Source: an uncultured Sulfitobacter sp.
GTDB lineage: Bacteria > Pseudomonadota > Alphaproteobacteria > Rhodobacterales > Rhodobacteraceae
DNA: 64,000 bases
Reading direction: 5' to 3'
Assembly (NCBI RefSeq): GCF_947502895.1
Contig: NZ_CANNBM010000009.1
Coordinates: 11,304-75,303 of the forward strand
Position 1 is the stretch's first letter, and each line of letters begins with the position of its first letter. The position numbers were made by a program, and so were the translations under genes. A model generated the notes under the pieces. The model did not search any database, was not told the origin of the DNA, and saw only the letters and a program-made list of their open reading frames with translations. Of the stretch, positions 35,701 to 44,635 are shown piece after piece.

Positions 35701-37420
35701 TAACATCCGCGAAATACGCAAGGCCCACATAGAACTGGGCATTGGGGCTTATGGTGGTAAAGGCAATCTCTTCGCCTGTGGTCGCACTTGTCGCGGTCGG
35801 AAGGATCGTGAACGTATCGGCCACTGCATCATAGGTCGATGTGGAGGTCAGCGCATAGTCGAGGTTGCTGTCCACCGACCCGCCGTCAAAACGCAAGTCG
35901 ATCACAATGCCCGCTTGCGCCGAGGCCTGGGCGTCCAGGGCAAGCTCAAACTTCAGCTTGTTGCCTTCCCCGATGGCGTTGGCTGCATCAAGTGTCGCTT
36001 GGGTCGTAGTCGCTGCAACCGACGCCGCACTTGCGGCCACCGCAGCAGCCGCGGCTTCGGCCCCTTCTTCGATCACATTACCAAGGTCGGACAGCACATC
36101 CCCGATATCGGCCGTCCCACCGTTCTGGTTGAGATTGGTCTGGGCCTGCGCAGCGGCGGATTGGGCTTGGGAGTTCACCCCACTCACCGTATCCACGATG
36201 GCGTCGAGCCCGCCTTCGATCAGCCCATTTACGAAATCGACATACCCGAAGATAAATTTTTGAATGGGGTCGAGTGCCTCGTATTGTGCGATAACGGTAT
36301 CCAGCGCATTCTCGATCGCGTTGCGCTCGGCGACAAGGTTTGCCGTGGCGCCATCAAGGTCGCTCAGGAACTCTCTGTATGAGCCGGGGGCGATCCCCGC
36401 GGACGGATTGCCGACCCTGACAAGATCAAGCAGGGCTTTGTACGTGTCACCGTTCGAGACAAAGTTGAACCCGGAGATGTCGGATGCCTCAACCACCGCG
36501 TTGATCGCATCCACAACAACAGGCAGCATTTCATCATCGGGTGTCGCTAGTGACTCAGACCCGGCGACATGGTTATAAATGTCGATAAGATGCCCCATCC
36601 CTGTGGATGCGGCAGTCTTGCGCCCTTCAAGTATCTGTATCTCCGCGTTGATAAAGATTATCTGACCGATCAGGGACTCGATGATATCGCTATACGTCGT
36701 GGCAAGCCCGGATCGGGCGGTTTCGGACACAACGCTGGTAATATTGACCGCGGTCTGGGTCACGGTAGCAAAACCGCTGGCGATATCTTTTGCGACCGTC
36801 AGACCCCAGGTTTCGGCGGTATCTGCAAGCTTGTTGGCGGCCGTGCTCGCTTGTGACGCTTCGGTATTGAGTGTCGCATTCGCCGCATTCAGATCGGCCG
36901 CTGCCTGATCACGTGCCGCACGCAGGGTTCCCAGAACACCGCTGTCTTCCAAGGCTTCTCGGGCATCAAGATCAATATCGAAATCAATGAATTTTTCCAG
37001 CGTCAAATATTCGCGATCAACCAGCCGGAACTCGATCGGAACGGCATCAAAAGTAAGCTGGCCCACCTCCGCGTCAGAACCTTCCACGCTCACCTCGAGA
37101 CCCCGCAACGTGTTTTCGAGGTCGAGCGTGGTCGTCATTGGGACTTCGAAGCCGCCTTCGTCCCTCACCGTGTAGAAAACCTCGACAGTTTGTGACTGTT
37201 CAATGACGGCACCCGCCGCATCCCAAGTCACTTGATCCCCCTCAAAAGTCACCCGCCCTATGACAGGCTGCTCTACCGATACCACTTTGTAATTGATGAT
37301 TTCCCCGCCGATAAGCGGGATGTAATCTCCCCACTCGACAATGAAGGCGTCACCTGTAGCCCACATGTTTTGATCATTGGCTGTTACGCGTACATCGGTG
37401 CGAGAGGTTTCCTGCGGCAT
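32750..37420 (-). CDS. Giant RTX-like secreted protein with Ig-like and two DUF4214 domains
   Basis: The 1556-residue acidic protein has no signal peptide. It starts with a cadherin/Ig-like beta domain (about 5-105), then an Ala-rich, probably coiled-coil section (about 150-480), then a long beta-rich region. An Ig-like repeat lies near 1024-1110 (TGSVSIEGTPRVGETL). A few RTX repeats precede two DUF4214 copies at about 1207-1325 and 1339-1445, sharing RLYQAT, SKEFQN/SQEFQN and VLxRDFDxGEVSQ. The end (DIFMFDQEDGAS... to TDDMILV) resembles a type I secretion signal. Probably a surface adhesin or S-layer-like protein. The start ATG at 37420 follows a weak ribosome site. Confidence 0.85.
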   Translation of the reverse strand: MPQETSRTDVRVTANDQNMWATGDAFIVEWGDYIPLIGGEIINYKVVSVEQPVIGRVTFEGDQVTWDAAGAVIEQSQTVEVFYTVRDEGGFEVPMTTTLDLENTLRGLEVSVEGSDAEVGQLTFDAVPIEFRLVDREYLTLEKFIDFDIDLDAREALEDSGVLGTLRAARDQAAADLNAANATLNTEASQASTAANKLADTAETWGLTVAKDIASGFATVTQTAVNITSVVSETARSGLATTYSDIIESLIGQIIFINAEIQILEGRKTAASTGMGHLIDIYNHVAGSESLATPDDEMLPVVVDAINAVVEASDISGFNFVSNGDTYKALLDLVRVGNPSAGIAPGSYREFLSDLDGATANLVAERNAIENALDTVIAQYEALDPIQKFIFGYVDFVNGLIEGGLDAIVDTVSGVNSQAQSAAAQAQTNLNQNGGTADIGDVLSDLGNVIEEGAEAAAAAVAASAASVAATTTQATLDAANAIGEGNKLKFELALDAQASAQAGIVIDLRFDGGSVDSNLDYALTSTSTYDAVADTFTILPTATSATTGEEIAFTTISPNAQFYVGLAYFADVTVDIMTEYFGKAIGFDLFDSEGPSTSTEYFSISGVFDIIDIDTANLADAGILPDLPIAAFQLPEFNEDNQIQIEFGNWVDEIITGLYFGIPILETEGKEAEFSPDFYKDETNVLDNLKTILSDFASAQLGFSEDFKTLLEANGAPTEFGETDFFEIIEAVFDSLTAADEISDDGFIPIIELAVGSDTALFHIDTFMNDISGLDLANVGSLGFFTSSGTSNEVAKIEIDVDTLATVIVGQVLGIPPETSVNFNPLQRGWSLADELEESDLTTEQQAVINSAVALDFGLDIADLKIGADAAFDQKFALRIDDMDYQVTFEDGTSQRILASAAEALVFENVSALEDVNGDGEIDYTLTLTPDAEFFNDTELKLAIGYTLDILKANLELGLSLPLSQIPNLGLTDIEVFEQNLALGPLFRASADLDLLTVDIFEDRFDYLAGTAAVEGSFVLPDVNSAPTGSVSIEGTPRVGETLTVASTLMDEDGLGELKYQWVNGPDIDYALSGGVLTTINSDGTTTFLTDRAFSAEAAGLLVGETGNSYTVTEADEGKTISVRVSYVDGGGTREFVDASLPSVIPVTSLGTSSDDLIIGTIQAEEILGLEGADTISGGGSTDILSGGEGGDHLYGDGFELRYALPEANQVFRLYQATFNRTPDEMGHKHWTSELFTGNRTLAEVRDGFVGSKEFQNTYSALTNADFVKQMYINVLDRDFDQGEVSQTEIDNWTNRITDTFTRADVVNGFAESQQLINKTTEAANKLGVNSNPAIWSDDVYRLYQATLDREPDAAGFTGWLGRLANGEALVDIIPGFTNSQEFQNAYGSLDDPEDFVKLLYNNVLGRDFDAGEVSQDEVTGWTSQLSDTFTSANLVNGFSQSQEFANKTASDVKGWIRAQGVDDKINGGADSNVLAGGAMADIFMFDQEDGASNKVVDLEAWDYLSFSGFGYDTAADARSHLTQSAGNVIFEDQGTVITFERYQLNNVTDDMILV

Positions 37421-38238
37421 AAGGTTTTCTTTCTAAATTTTGTGGGACGTTTGAAATAAAGATGGAAAATAGAATTTAAATTTTATTGCTGGGCTGCGTG
37501 CGCTTTAGTGCACGCGAGAGAAAAAGTTGCGAATTTTTTAATAAAAAGCAAGAAAAAGTTGGGTTGTCATGGTGTCCGAGGCAGGTATCCAAAGTTTGGG
37601 TCCAGAAAATCCTGAGGGCACGGAAAAGTGCCGGTGCCTCCTCAACTTTTTGGTTTTGAGGTGCCCCAACTGAGCGGGTCCGGACCCAGTGTTGACAAAA
37701 CGGCGAGGGTCTCGTCGCCCCCTCGAACGGCAAAAATGGTGAGGTCATGATCAACGAATGCGTAATCCCGAAATTGTCATGGTACCGACAACATTTCTAA
37801 CGCCAGATATCGTCGTTCGAAACATTCTGCGGTAATCGAGAGAAGTGGACTTTCGTTCAGCCCCGATGAATGCCCACCTCGACTGCAAGCTATGAGGTCA
37901 CATGGCCCTAGATACCGCTCTTGCAGGAAATGGTGGCTGGTAAATGTCTCCTAAGGGCCGTCCCTGACGCTGCTTTTGCGCCCGTAATGCGAACATCCTG
38001 CGACCGACCTAATGGTGGCTCCGAGCCCTCTTTCGGGAAGCAGGCAAATTTGGCCCAGAGAGCACGGCCATTATAAGTACATTGATTGAGCTTGGCGTTG
38101 GTATGGCGCCACTTGTCCGAAGCGGAGGTTGGTTGGGGTGTGTAGCGATATTGTGGAGCTGACAACAGGAAAGCCAACTTGACAGCTCGCAAACCGATGC
38201 GCTCATGCGCCTTTGGATATTACCTAAAACCCTATACT
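37421..38238. other. Long gene-poor intergenic region
   Basis: About 820 bases. The first 130 bases are AT-rich and should hold the giant gene's promoter. A hairpin pairs 37496-37501 (GCGTGC) with 37510-37515, and GGGTCCGGACCC is a 12-base perfect palindrome at 37676-37687. Short open frames exist on both strands, but none has a ribosome site or recognisable product. It may include remnants of a lost gene. Confidence 0.4.
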
Positions 38239-38766
38239 TTAGTCGATCTGGGTCGTGGTATTTTCCGATGTATCATCTCCCGCCCATCTGGCGATGAGAT
38301 GGATCAGGATGATGATCATGGAAAGGGGGACCGCCACGGAAATCCAGACCATGGGTATCCCGAGCGTATCCGCTGTCAGACCTGATTGGCGTGCAAGATA
38401 CCCTTTTGCAAACCCGCCCCGCAGTCCGATAAAGCAGAAGTAAATCACGGGCAGGATGAAGGTCAGGACTGCAGCGCTTTGGACCGCTTTTGCAAAAGCG
38501 GCAAGGATATGCGGCGGGTCGGGAAACACGCTTTGCATCAGCACTGCATCCGACTGCGTTTTGAACGACAGTGTTGCCCCAAGAAGGCCAGTCCAGACCA
38601 TTGCATAGCGTGCGACGTCTTCGGTCCAGACAGGAGGGGAAGAGAAAACGTAACGCGCGATGATTTGCACGACGACCGTCAGGAACATCAAGCAGACCGC
38701 AAGAACCGCAACGCTGCGCATTGCGAGATGCAAATGGTCGCTGGTGCTGACGATGAGGTGGCGCAT
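38239..38766 (-). CDS. TRAP transporter small permease (DctQ type)
   Basis: The 175-residue protein has four predicted membrane segments. It carries the DctQ-type stretch VVVQIIARYVFSSPPVWTEDVARYAMVWTGLLGA, with the conserved Arg-Tyr and Trp-x-Glu pattern. It is the last gene of the amidase-DctM-DctP-DctQ operon, 52 bases after the binding-protein gene. With the large permease it forms the inner-membrane part of a sodium- or proton-driven uptake system. Confidence 0.9.
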   Translation of the reverse strand: MRHLIVSTSDHLHLAMRSVAVLAVCLMFLTVVVQIIARYVFSSPPVWTEDVARYAMVWTGLLGATLSFKTQSDAVLMQSVFPDPPHILAAFAKAVQSAAVLTFILPVIYFCFIGLRGGFAKGYLARQSGLTADTLGIPMVWISVAVPLSMIIILIHLIARWAGDDTSENTTTQID

Positions 38767-38818
38767 GCGTCTCTCCCGTTGTGGATGGCGGGCCGCGAGG
38801 GGCAGCCCGCCAAGTGTT

Positions 38819-39793
38819 TTAGCGGTTCTCGTCAGAGAGCTTCTTCCAAAGCGCGGTGTCTTCGGCTGTCATCAGGTCTGAATCGTAGACTGGCAAGGAT
38901 GCCTCGCGGAAGACAGCACGCTCTTCAGGTGTCAGGCGTTGGACAGTCACGCCCTTTTCCTCAAGTGCGGCGAGGCCTTTTTCTGCCGCTTCACCCAGCC
39001 ATGCGCGTGTCGCGGCATCTGCTGTCACAACGGCCGCATCAACGGTTGCACGGTCGGCATCTGACAGACCATCATACCACTGCTTTGACGCAATCACGGC
39101 ACGCATTGGCCAGATCACATCTGCCGTGGCAAAGTTTTTGACGAAGTCGGTCTGGCCGAACATCACCGGCACGAAAGGTGAGTTCAGGTAGCCATCGATC
39201 ACGCCCGTTTGCAGGCCCGCAGGCACTTCGCCCCAAGGCACGATTGTGCCGCTGGAGCCCCATGCCTCATACATCGCGATCTGTGCATCATCCAAAGCGC
39301 GCATGCGCAGGCTCGACATATCGGCGGGCGAACGCACGGCCTGCGTGGTTGTGATCACGCCAGAGGCTGGCCCAAGCGGCGCAAGGGCAAGCAAGATCGC
39401 GTCTTGCTTGGCAAGGTTCTCGTTCACGCGGGTAAAGACATCACCAGCAGCCAACGCACGATCCATATGTGCAATATCGTCAAAGACATATGGCAGGCGC
39501 ACGCCATAGATAAACGGGTCAACCTGTGCGACTGCGCGCACGTCGGACATTGAGATTTCCAGCAAGCCCGTCGAGACCTGATCGAATTTCTCGGCTTCAT
39601 TGCCAACGGAGCCGCGCGGCATTTCGCGTGTTTCCATCCCGCCAGCCTTCAACGCCTCGGCGAAAGTATAGGACCAGTTGTAGGATCCCGATTGTTCGAG
39701 GTCTGGTTTCCCGTCCAGTGCGATCTTGACCTCCGCAGAGACTGATGTGGACATTGCAAGCAACGCCGCCAGTGTGAGTGCCTTGAGTTTCAT
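38819..39793 (-). CDS. TRAP transporter substrate-binding protein (DctP family)
   Basis: The 324-residue periplasmic protein has a signal peptide (cleavage near STSVSAEV). The DctP fold includes LRMRALDDAQIAMYEAWG and the region before VPAGLQTGVIDGYLNSPF, where the conserved ligand-carboxylate Arg is expected (SLRMR). The ligand is probably a carboxylate. The adjacent amidase suggests an amide or amide-derived acid, but the specific compound cannot be read from sequence. The permease genes sit on either side of it. Confidence 0.9.
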   Translation of the reverse strand: MKLKALTLAALLAMSTSVSAEVKIALDGKPDLEQSGSYNWSYTFAEALKAGGMETREMPRGSVGNEAEKFDQVSTGLLEISMSDVRAVAQVDPFIYGVRLPYVFDDIAHMDRALAAGDVFTRVNENLAKQDAILLALAPLGPASGVITTTQAVRSPADMSSLRMRALDDAQIAMYEAWGSSGTIVPWGEVPAGLQTGVIDGYLNSPFVPVMFGQTDFVKNFATADVIWPMRAVIASKQWYDGLSDADRATVDAAVVTADAATRAWLGEAAEKGLAALEEKGVTVQRLTPEERAVFREASLPVYDSDLMTAEDTALWKKLSDENR

Positions 39794-39817
39794 TGGTCGT
39801 CCTCCCTTTAGTATTGG

Positions 39818-41101
39818 TTAGTTCACAGAAAATCCGAACAGGCGCGGTAGGGTGAGTGAGAGCGCAGGCCAATAGACCAACGCCAGCAACAGCAGCACTT
39901 GAACGAAAACGAAAGGCAGCACAGCATAAGCGAGCCGCCAGTAATTGAGATTGGTGAGCGCGGACACGACCACAAGGCATTTGCCCAGCGGCGGCGTAAT
40001 CAGGCCCACACACAGATTGAAACACAGCACGATGCCAAGGTGGATCGGGCTGATGCCTTGCTCCATTGCTTGCGGCGCAAACAGCGGGATCAGCAGGGTC
40101 AGGGCCACTGGCGTGTCCATGAACATGCCTGCGATCAGAAAAATACCCACAAGGAAAAACAGGTATTTCGTGCCGGTCAGCCCAAAGGAGTCGACCCAAT
40201 TGGCCAGCGCGCTGGACCAGCCCAACTGGCCCGCAAGATAGCCCAGCACCGAGATTGCTGCGAGGATGATAAAGATCGTACCGGTCATCTTGGCTGTGGC
40301 CTCAACCGCGTCGAAGATCATCCGCCAGTTCAGCCCCTTGTAGAACTGGCCGGCCATGAGCGCGAAAAACACCGCGATGGCAGAGCCTTCTGTCGGGGTG
40401 GCAAGCCCGAAGACAAGCGAGCCAAGGATCACTACGGGCAAGCACAAAGCAGGTGCCGCATTGAGCAAGCTGGGCATAAAGCGCGGCAGGTCGTCGGATG
40501 CACCGCCCGGATGCCCCTTCATGTGCGCGATGACTGCGTTCAGGATCATCAGCGCAGCGGCGAGCATCAGGCCGGGGATGACACCAGCAATAAACAGAGC
40601 CGCAACAGAAGCACCTGTCAGCCCGCCATAGATGATCATGATAATCGACGGAGGAATGATCGGCCCGATCATCGAAGACGCCGCAGTGATGGCCCCCGCG
40701 TAATAGGGATCATAGCCGCGTTCCTTCATCTCTGGCACGAATGTCCGAGAGAGCGCGGCACTATCGGCAATGGCAGAGCCTGAAATACCTGCAAAGAATA
40801 CACTCGTGAGAATGTTCACATGCCCTAACCCACCGCGAAAGCGTCCAACGATAGACATGGCGAAATCGATCAGGCTGCGGGTTACTCCTGCGCGGCTCAT
40901 GATCTCGGCAGTGAGAATGAACAAAGGCATCGCCATAAAGGCAAAAACGTCCAATTGAGCAAAAATGCGTTGTGGCAGGATCGACAGAAACTGGGTTTTG
41001 TCGACGGCGATGAACGTCAGGACCGATACCGCGCCCATCAGATAGGCAAAGGCTGTGCCGCTAATAAGCAGAAGCACGAAAATGATAGGGATGAGCCACA
41101 T
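39818..41101 (-). CDS. TRAP transporter large permease (DctM type)
   Basis: The 427-residue protein has about twelve membrane segments and DctM hallmarks: GISGSAIADSAAL, AAITAASSMIGPIIPPSIIMIIYG and the late GLITPPLGKCL. It couples uptake to an ion gradient. It lies one base after the amidase stop, so amidase and transporter are co-translated, and it precedes the binding-protein gene by 24 bases. Confidence 0.92.
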   Translation of the reverse strand: MWLIPIIFVLLLISGTAFAYLMGAVSVLTFIAVDKTQFLSILPQRIFAQLDVFAFMAMPLFILTAEIMSRAGVTRSLIDFAMSIVGRFRGGLGHVNILTSVFFAGISGSAIADSAALSRTFVPEMKERGYDPYYAGAITAASSMIGPIIPPSIIMIIYGGLTGASVAALFIAGVIPGLMLAAALMILNAVIAHMKGHPGGASDDLPRFMPSLLNAAPALCLPVVILGSLVFGLATPTEGSAIAVFFALMAGQFYKGLNWRMIFDAVEATAKMTGTIFIILAAISVLGYLAGQLGWSSALANWVDSFGLTGTKYLFFLVGIFLIAGMFMDTPVALTLLIPLFAPQAMEQGISPIHLGIVLCFNLCVGLITPPLGKCLVVVSALTNLNYWRLAYAVLPFVFVQVLLLLALVYWPALSLTLPRLFGFSVN

Positions 41102-41102
41102 A

Positions 41103-42632
41103 TTACACTGCCGTCCGCAGGGCGGGGTTTTCGGATGTAGGCGCTGCGCGCAGATCAGGTGGATGCGTCACAATGGATGTCAGATCCACATCCGAGTGTG
41201 GGAGGGTTTGCATATTTGCCAAAGGCCGCGCTGTCTGTTCGGAGCGTGCAAATAGAGTTTCTACCGCTTTTGCTGCCGCCAGCAGCCTTTCGTCGCCCCG
41301 AACTGGTCCCAACATTTGAAACCCGAAGGGCATCTCGTTGTGGTCGCGCCCACAAGGCAGCGTAATTGAAGGGCCACCCGTTAAAGATCCGCGGTAGCAC
41401 AGCGCTAGCCAGCGGTAGTAAATATCCATTTTTTGCCCGCCGATCTCATCTGCATAGGACTGCGTCCATGCAAAGGGCGATACTGGCGATGTTGGCAGCA
41501 CGATGACATCAAACTGGGTCATCAGCGCGTTGAATTTGCGCAAGATGCGCGTCTGCTCGGCATGGGCCCAGCCACGGTCGGCCAATGACATGGTATGTCC
41601 AAGGGCAACGTTATCTCTGATATGCGCGCCAAAGCTGTCGGGATCTTGGGCCACGGCCTCGCCAAAGGCTACGCCAAAACTCTCGGCCCGTAGAATGTCG
41701 AAACAGCGATCCATATCGCCCAAATCGAGGTCGGCCACACGGCATTCCTTGACCTGCGGACGCAATACCTCAAGACGCGCTCGAAAAGTCTCACGGATAC
41801 TTTGCTCAACCGGTGCGCCGCCAAAGTCTTCGCTGAAACCAACGCGCAAATCTTTCAACTCAGTGGAGTGAAGCTTTGTAAAACGTCCTGTAACGGAAGG
41901 AGCGGAAAGCGGATCATCAGGATCATAGCCCTGACACACATCCAGCATCAGTGTCAGATCATCCACCGTTCGCGCCATTGGGCCAAGAACCGAGATGCCC
42001 GACCAGCCCAAGGGTCGCGTGGGATGGGCGATCACATCAACAGAAGGGCGGTAGCCAACCACACCGCAAAGCGCTGCGGGCATGCGGAGCGATCCACCCG
42101 TGTCCGAGCCTGTACACAGGGGCAAAAGGTTGGCTGCAAGTGCTGCGGCGGAACCGCCAGACGAGCCGCCCGCGATGAGATTGGCGTCAAACGGGTTGCC
42201 AGTTGCCCCCCAAACCCGATTGCGACTGTTTCCGCCCGCTCCCATTTCAGGGACATTTGTCTTTGCAAGAATGAGTGCGCCCGCCGCCCGCAGGCGCGCA
42301 ACCATCGGCAAGTCGTCATCCGGGATATGACCCCGTGCGCGAATACTGCCGTGGGTGGTCAATAAGCCTTTGGTGTTTTGCAAATCCTTCACACCAATCG
42401 GCAACCCGTCGAGCGGACCTATCGAGCATCCTGCCTGCCAACGCGTCGTCGCAGCGGCAGCAGCACCGGTGGCCCCCTCGATATCCAGAGCCGTCAAAGC
42501 ATTGATTTTGGGATTAGAGCGCGCAATCTCATCGAGGCAGGCCTGCAGATAATCACTGGGCGTCAGGCTCTTTGCCTTGAACGCCGCAAGCACCTCGCAA
42601 GCAGACAAAGCGCGTAGAGCTGCTGTGCTCAA
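41103..42632 (-). CDS. Amidase (amidase-signature family)
   Basis: About 509 residues from the TTG used here. The amidase-signature triad is visible: Lys in GVKDLQNTKG, the Ser of GSDTGGSLRMPA and the nucleophile region AGGSSGGSAAALAAN. It hydrolyses a C-N amide bond in the cytoplasm. Directly upstream of TRAP genes it probably processes the imported substrate, or marks the operon as amide-catabolic. The frame extends to a TTG at 42674, but the family N-terminus (STAALRALSACEVLAAF) begins at the later TTG, which has a GGGG stretch upstream. The start is uncertain; the function is secure. Confidence 0.87.
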   Translation of the reverse strand: MSTAALRALSACEVLAAFKAKSLTPSDYLQACLDEIARSNPKINALTALDIEGATGAAAAATTRWQAGCSIGPLDGLPIGVKDLQNTKGLLTTHGSIRARGHIPDDDLPMVARLRAAGALILAKTNVPEMGAGGNSRNRVWGATGNPFDANLIAGGSSGGSAAALAANLLPLCTGSDTGGSLRMPAALCGVVGYRPSVDVIAHPTRPLGWSGISVLGPMARTVDDLTLMLDVCQGYDPDDPLSAPSVTGRFTKLHSTELKDLRVGFSEDFGGAPVEQSIRETFRARLEVLRPQVKECRVADLDLGDMDRCFDILRAESFGVAFGEAVAQDPDSFGAHIRDNVALGHTMSLADRGWAHAEQTRILRKFNALMTQFDVIVLPTSPVSPFAWTQSYADEIGGQKMDIYYRWLALCYRGSLTGGPSITLPCGRDHNEMPFGFQMLGPVRGDERLLAAAKAVETLFARSEQTARPLANMQTLPHSDVDLTSIVTHPPDLRAAPTSENPALRTAV

Positions 42633-42680
42633 CGGCTTGCCCCAACACTCATGAAAAATACAACAGACACCCAAGCCCTC

Positions 42681-42697
42681 CCAAACCGTGTGTTTGG
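42681..42697. promoter_or_regulatory. Inverted repeat upstream of the amidase operon
   Basis: CCAAAC and GTTTGG flank a 5-base spacer in the 117-base gap between the LysR gene and the amidase. It could be an operator for the LysR protein or part of a terminator for lysR. No T-run follows, so an operator is slightly favoured. Confidence 0.3.
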
Positions 42698-42749
42698 TTA
42701 AGGTAATGGATGGTTAGGGTCATAAATAGTGAAATATGCGCTAGATACA

Positions 42750-43706
42750 TTAACCAAATGGAATGGTTGGCGGGTCGTCGGTCGTTTGCTGGAGGCATTT
42801 AAGGAATAAAGACAAGGTAGCGTTCTGCGCATATTGGTCTTTGCGCCAAAAGCAGCGTGCTTCGGACAAAAGGTCACGCGTATCGAGTGGTAGCGTAACA
42901 AGTTCGCCCCGCGCGGCTTGCGCCTGCGCAAGCCTTTGAGGCAGCAAACCAAGTGCTGGCATCACACGCAAAAGCTCAAGGTTCAGCGCCAGTGACAGAG
43001 ATGCAATTGTATTGCTCGGAGGTGATAGTCCGTTCGCCGCAAACAACGCATCTACTGCCTGCCGCGCAACAGAGTTCGGCTGTGGCAATATCCACGGGTA
43101 GCTCGCGACATCTGCCCATTTCACATCTTCAGTTTGCCCCATCGGATGATCGCGGCCCGCCACAACAACCACAGGTTCTGAAAACAATGCCATTTGGTCG
43201 ATGCCCTCCAGTTCCTGAGGCTGCCAAATCCTTGCAATCAACAGGTCCAGCTTGCCGGTCTCCAACTGCGGCAGCAGCTCTACAAAATGGCCCTCGGAAA
43301 CCGAAACATTTGCTTGCGGGGTGCTCCGCTTGAACAACGCGATCGTGCGCGGCAAGAGCACGGGTGCTACCGAACTGACGACGCCGACAGAAACAGAACC
43401 CGAAACCCCGCTCGTCATTGCCTCGATGTCGAATGCTGCGCGATCAAGTTGACCAAGAGCCTGTCGCGCATGATCGGCAAGGCGGATGCCGATCGGTGTC
43501 AGATACAACCTGTTACGATCGCGCGTGACGACAGGCACGCCAACGATCTTTTCCAACTCGGCAATCTGCTTTGAAACAGCGGGCTGCGTCACCCCAAGCG
43601 CCTCAGACACCCGTGCGATCAATTTAAGATCAGACAGCGCCACAAGAGCGCGCAAGTGCCGAAGCGTAATGCCCTGTTGAAATCCCTTATCCAAAACGCG
43701 TCGCAC
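42750..43706 (-). CDS. LysR-family transcriptional regulator
   Basis: The 318-residue LysR protein has an N-terminal winged helix (about 14-75: LRHLRALVALSDLKLIARVSEALGVTQPAVSKQI region) and a periplasmic-binding-like effector domain (about 100-300). It starts with GTG. It is co-directional with and just upstream of the amidase-TRAP operon, so it is likely its regulator, though LysR proteins are more often divergent from their target. Confidence 0.9.
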   Translation of the reverse strand: MRRVLDKGFQQGITLRHLRALVALSDLKLIARVSEALGVTQPAVSKQIAELEKIVGVPVVTRDRNRLYLTPIGIRLADHARQALGQLDRAAFDIEAMTSGVSGSVSVGVVSSVAPVLLPRTIALFKRSTPQANVSVSEGHFVELLPQLETGKLDLLIARIWQPQELEGIDQMALFSEPVVVVAGRDHPMGQTEDVKWADVASYPWILPQPNSVARQAVDALFAANGLSPPSNTIASLSLALNLELLRVMPALGLLPQRLAQAQAARGELVTLPLDTRDLLSEARCFWRKDQYAQNATLSLFLKCLQQTTDDPPTIPFG

Positions 43707-44029
43707 CCGTTTGCAAATTCAACCGTATTGCCCGCGCAAGCATACCATTTGACGCGCTGCCTTGAGAATCGGCGCAAAGCGCTTGATTGGCAAGGCTCGA
43801 ATTCAATGGAACCGTCTCAGACAGAGCTTTCAGCATCGGTCGGTTCGGGCATACGACCTCCCCTCGGAAGCAGCGCGGCAGCGGGTCACACCATTCAAAC
43901 CATAGCCTCTGAAGGTAGATGTTTATTAAATACCAACCAGATATCACATCTTTAGCTGATTTTGGAAATAGGCATCGGACCGTCTTTTGACGACAATGGA
44001 GTTTAGTTTCGCCAAGCAAAGAACTGATG
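43707..44029. other. Intergenic region between frcK and the LysR gene
   Basis: About 320 bases that follow frcK and precede lysR on the same strand. Short frames are present, but none with a credible start or product. It should contain the lysR promoter; no clear element is visible. Confidence 0.35.
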
Positions 44030-44635
44030 TTATCCAGATAGAACCATATCCGCAGGGAGCAATTTACTATTCACCAACCGCGCGTTGGGCAGATCGTTTT
44101 CTTCGGCTTTCTTGACCGCTGCATCGCTGTCATATCCCAGATCCAGCCACCTCTTGAGGAGCCGGTTTCGGAGTTCGGCCAAAGGGACATCAAGAACGAT
44201 GCCAAAATCCCAAAGCTTGGCCAAACCATCCCATGGCGGTGCATCAAAAAGCAGATAATTGCCTTCTACCAATACTGTTGTATCGCTAGCGCGCAAGCAT
44301 CCACCGTTTGGCACAACGCAATCGCGGGCCCGATCAAATGTAGGGAATGGAACCTCGCCTGCGTGCCGCATCCGCTCTGACAGGGAAACAAGACCGGCAA
44401 CGTCGAAAGTCTCGGGCGCTCCCTTGCGCGACAGCAACCCTCGCGCTTGCAGATGGTCGTTGCTGTGGTGAAATCCATCCATCGGCACAACACAAGCGTG
44501 GGGAATTCTGGCGCTCAGCTTCTTGGCGAGATAGGATTTGCCACTTGCAGGAGGACCCGCAACAGCGATGATCCGCCGCCCCCGTCGCAGCGGAACATCA
44601 GTGATCCTCTGCGCGATATCGGCAAACTCGATCAA
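44030..44635 (-). CDS. frcK: P-loop sugar/nucleoside kinase of the fructose uptake operon
   Basis: The 201-residue P-loop kinase has a Walker A motif AVAGPPASGKSYLAKKL (about 25-41), PMDGFHHSND (uridine-kinase-like substrate loop) and VLVEGNYLLFD. It is the fourth gene of an frcBCAK arrangement known from rhizobia, where FrcK accompanies the fructose/mannose/ribose ABC transporter. It probably phosphorylates the imported sugar or a nucleoside. Its ATG overlaps the frcA stop (ATGA). Annotation as fructose kinase rests on gene order more than on sequence. Confidence 0.8.
   Translation of the reverse strand: MIEFADIAQRITDVPLRRGRRIIAVAGPPASGKSYLAKKLSARIPHACVVPMDGFHHSNDHLQARGLLSRKGAPETFDVAGLVSLSERMRHAGEVPFPTFDRARDCVVPNGGCLRASDTTVLVEGNYLLFDAPPWDGLAKLWDFGIVLDVPLAELRNRLLKRWLDLGYDSDAAVKKAEENDLPNARLVNSKLLPADMVLSG

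Noticed and set aside
37676..37687. GGGTCCGGACCC palindrome as a regulatory site
   Set aside because: It is far from any gene start and without a second copy; such GC palindromes occur by chance at this composition.
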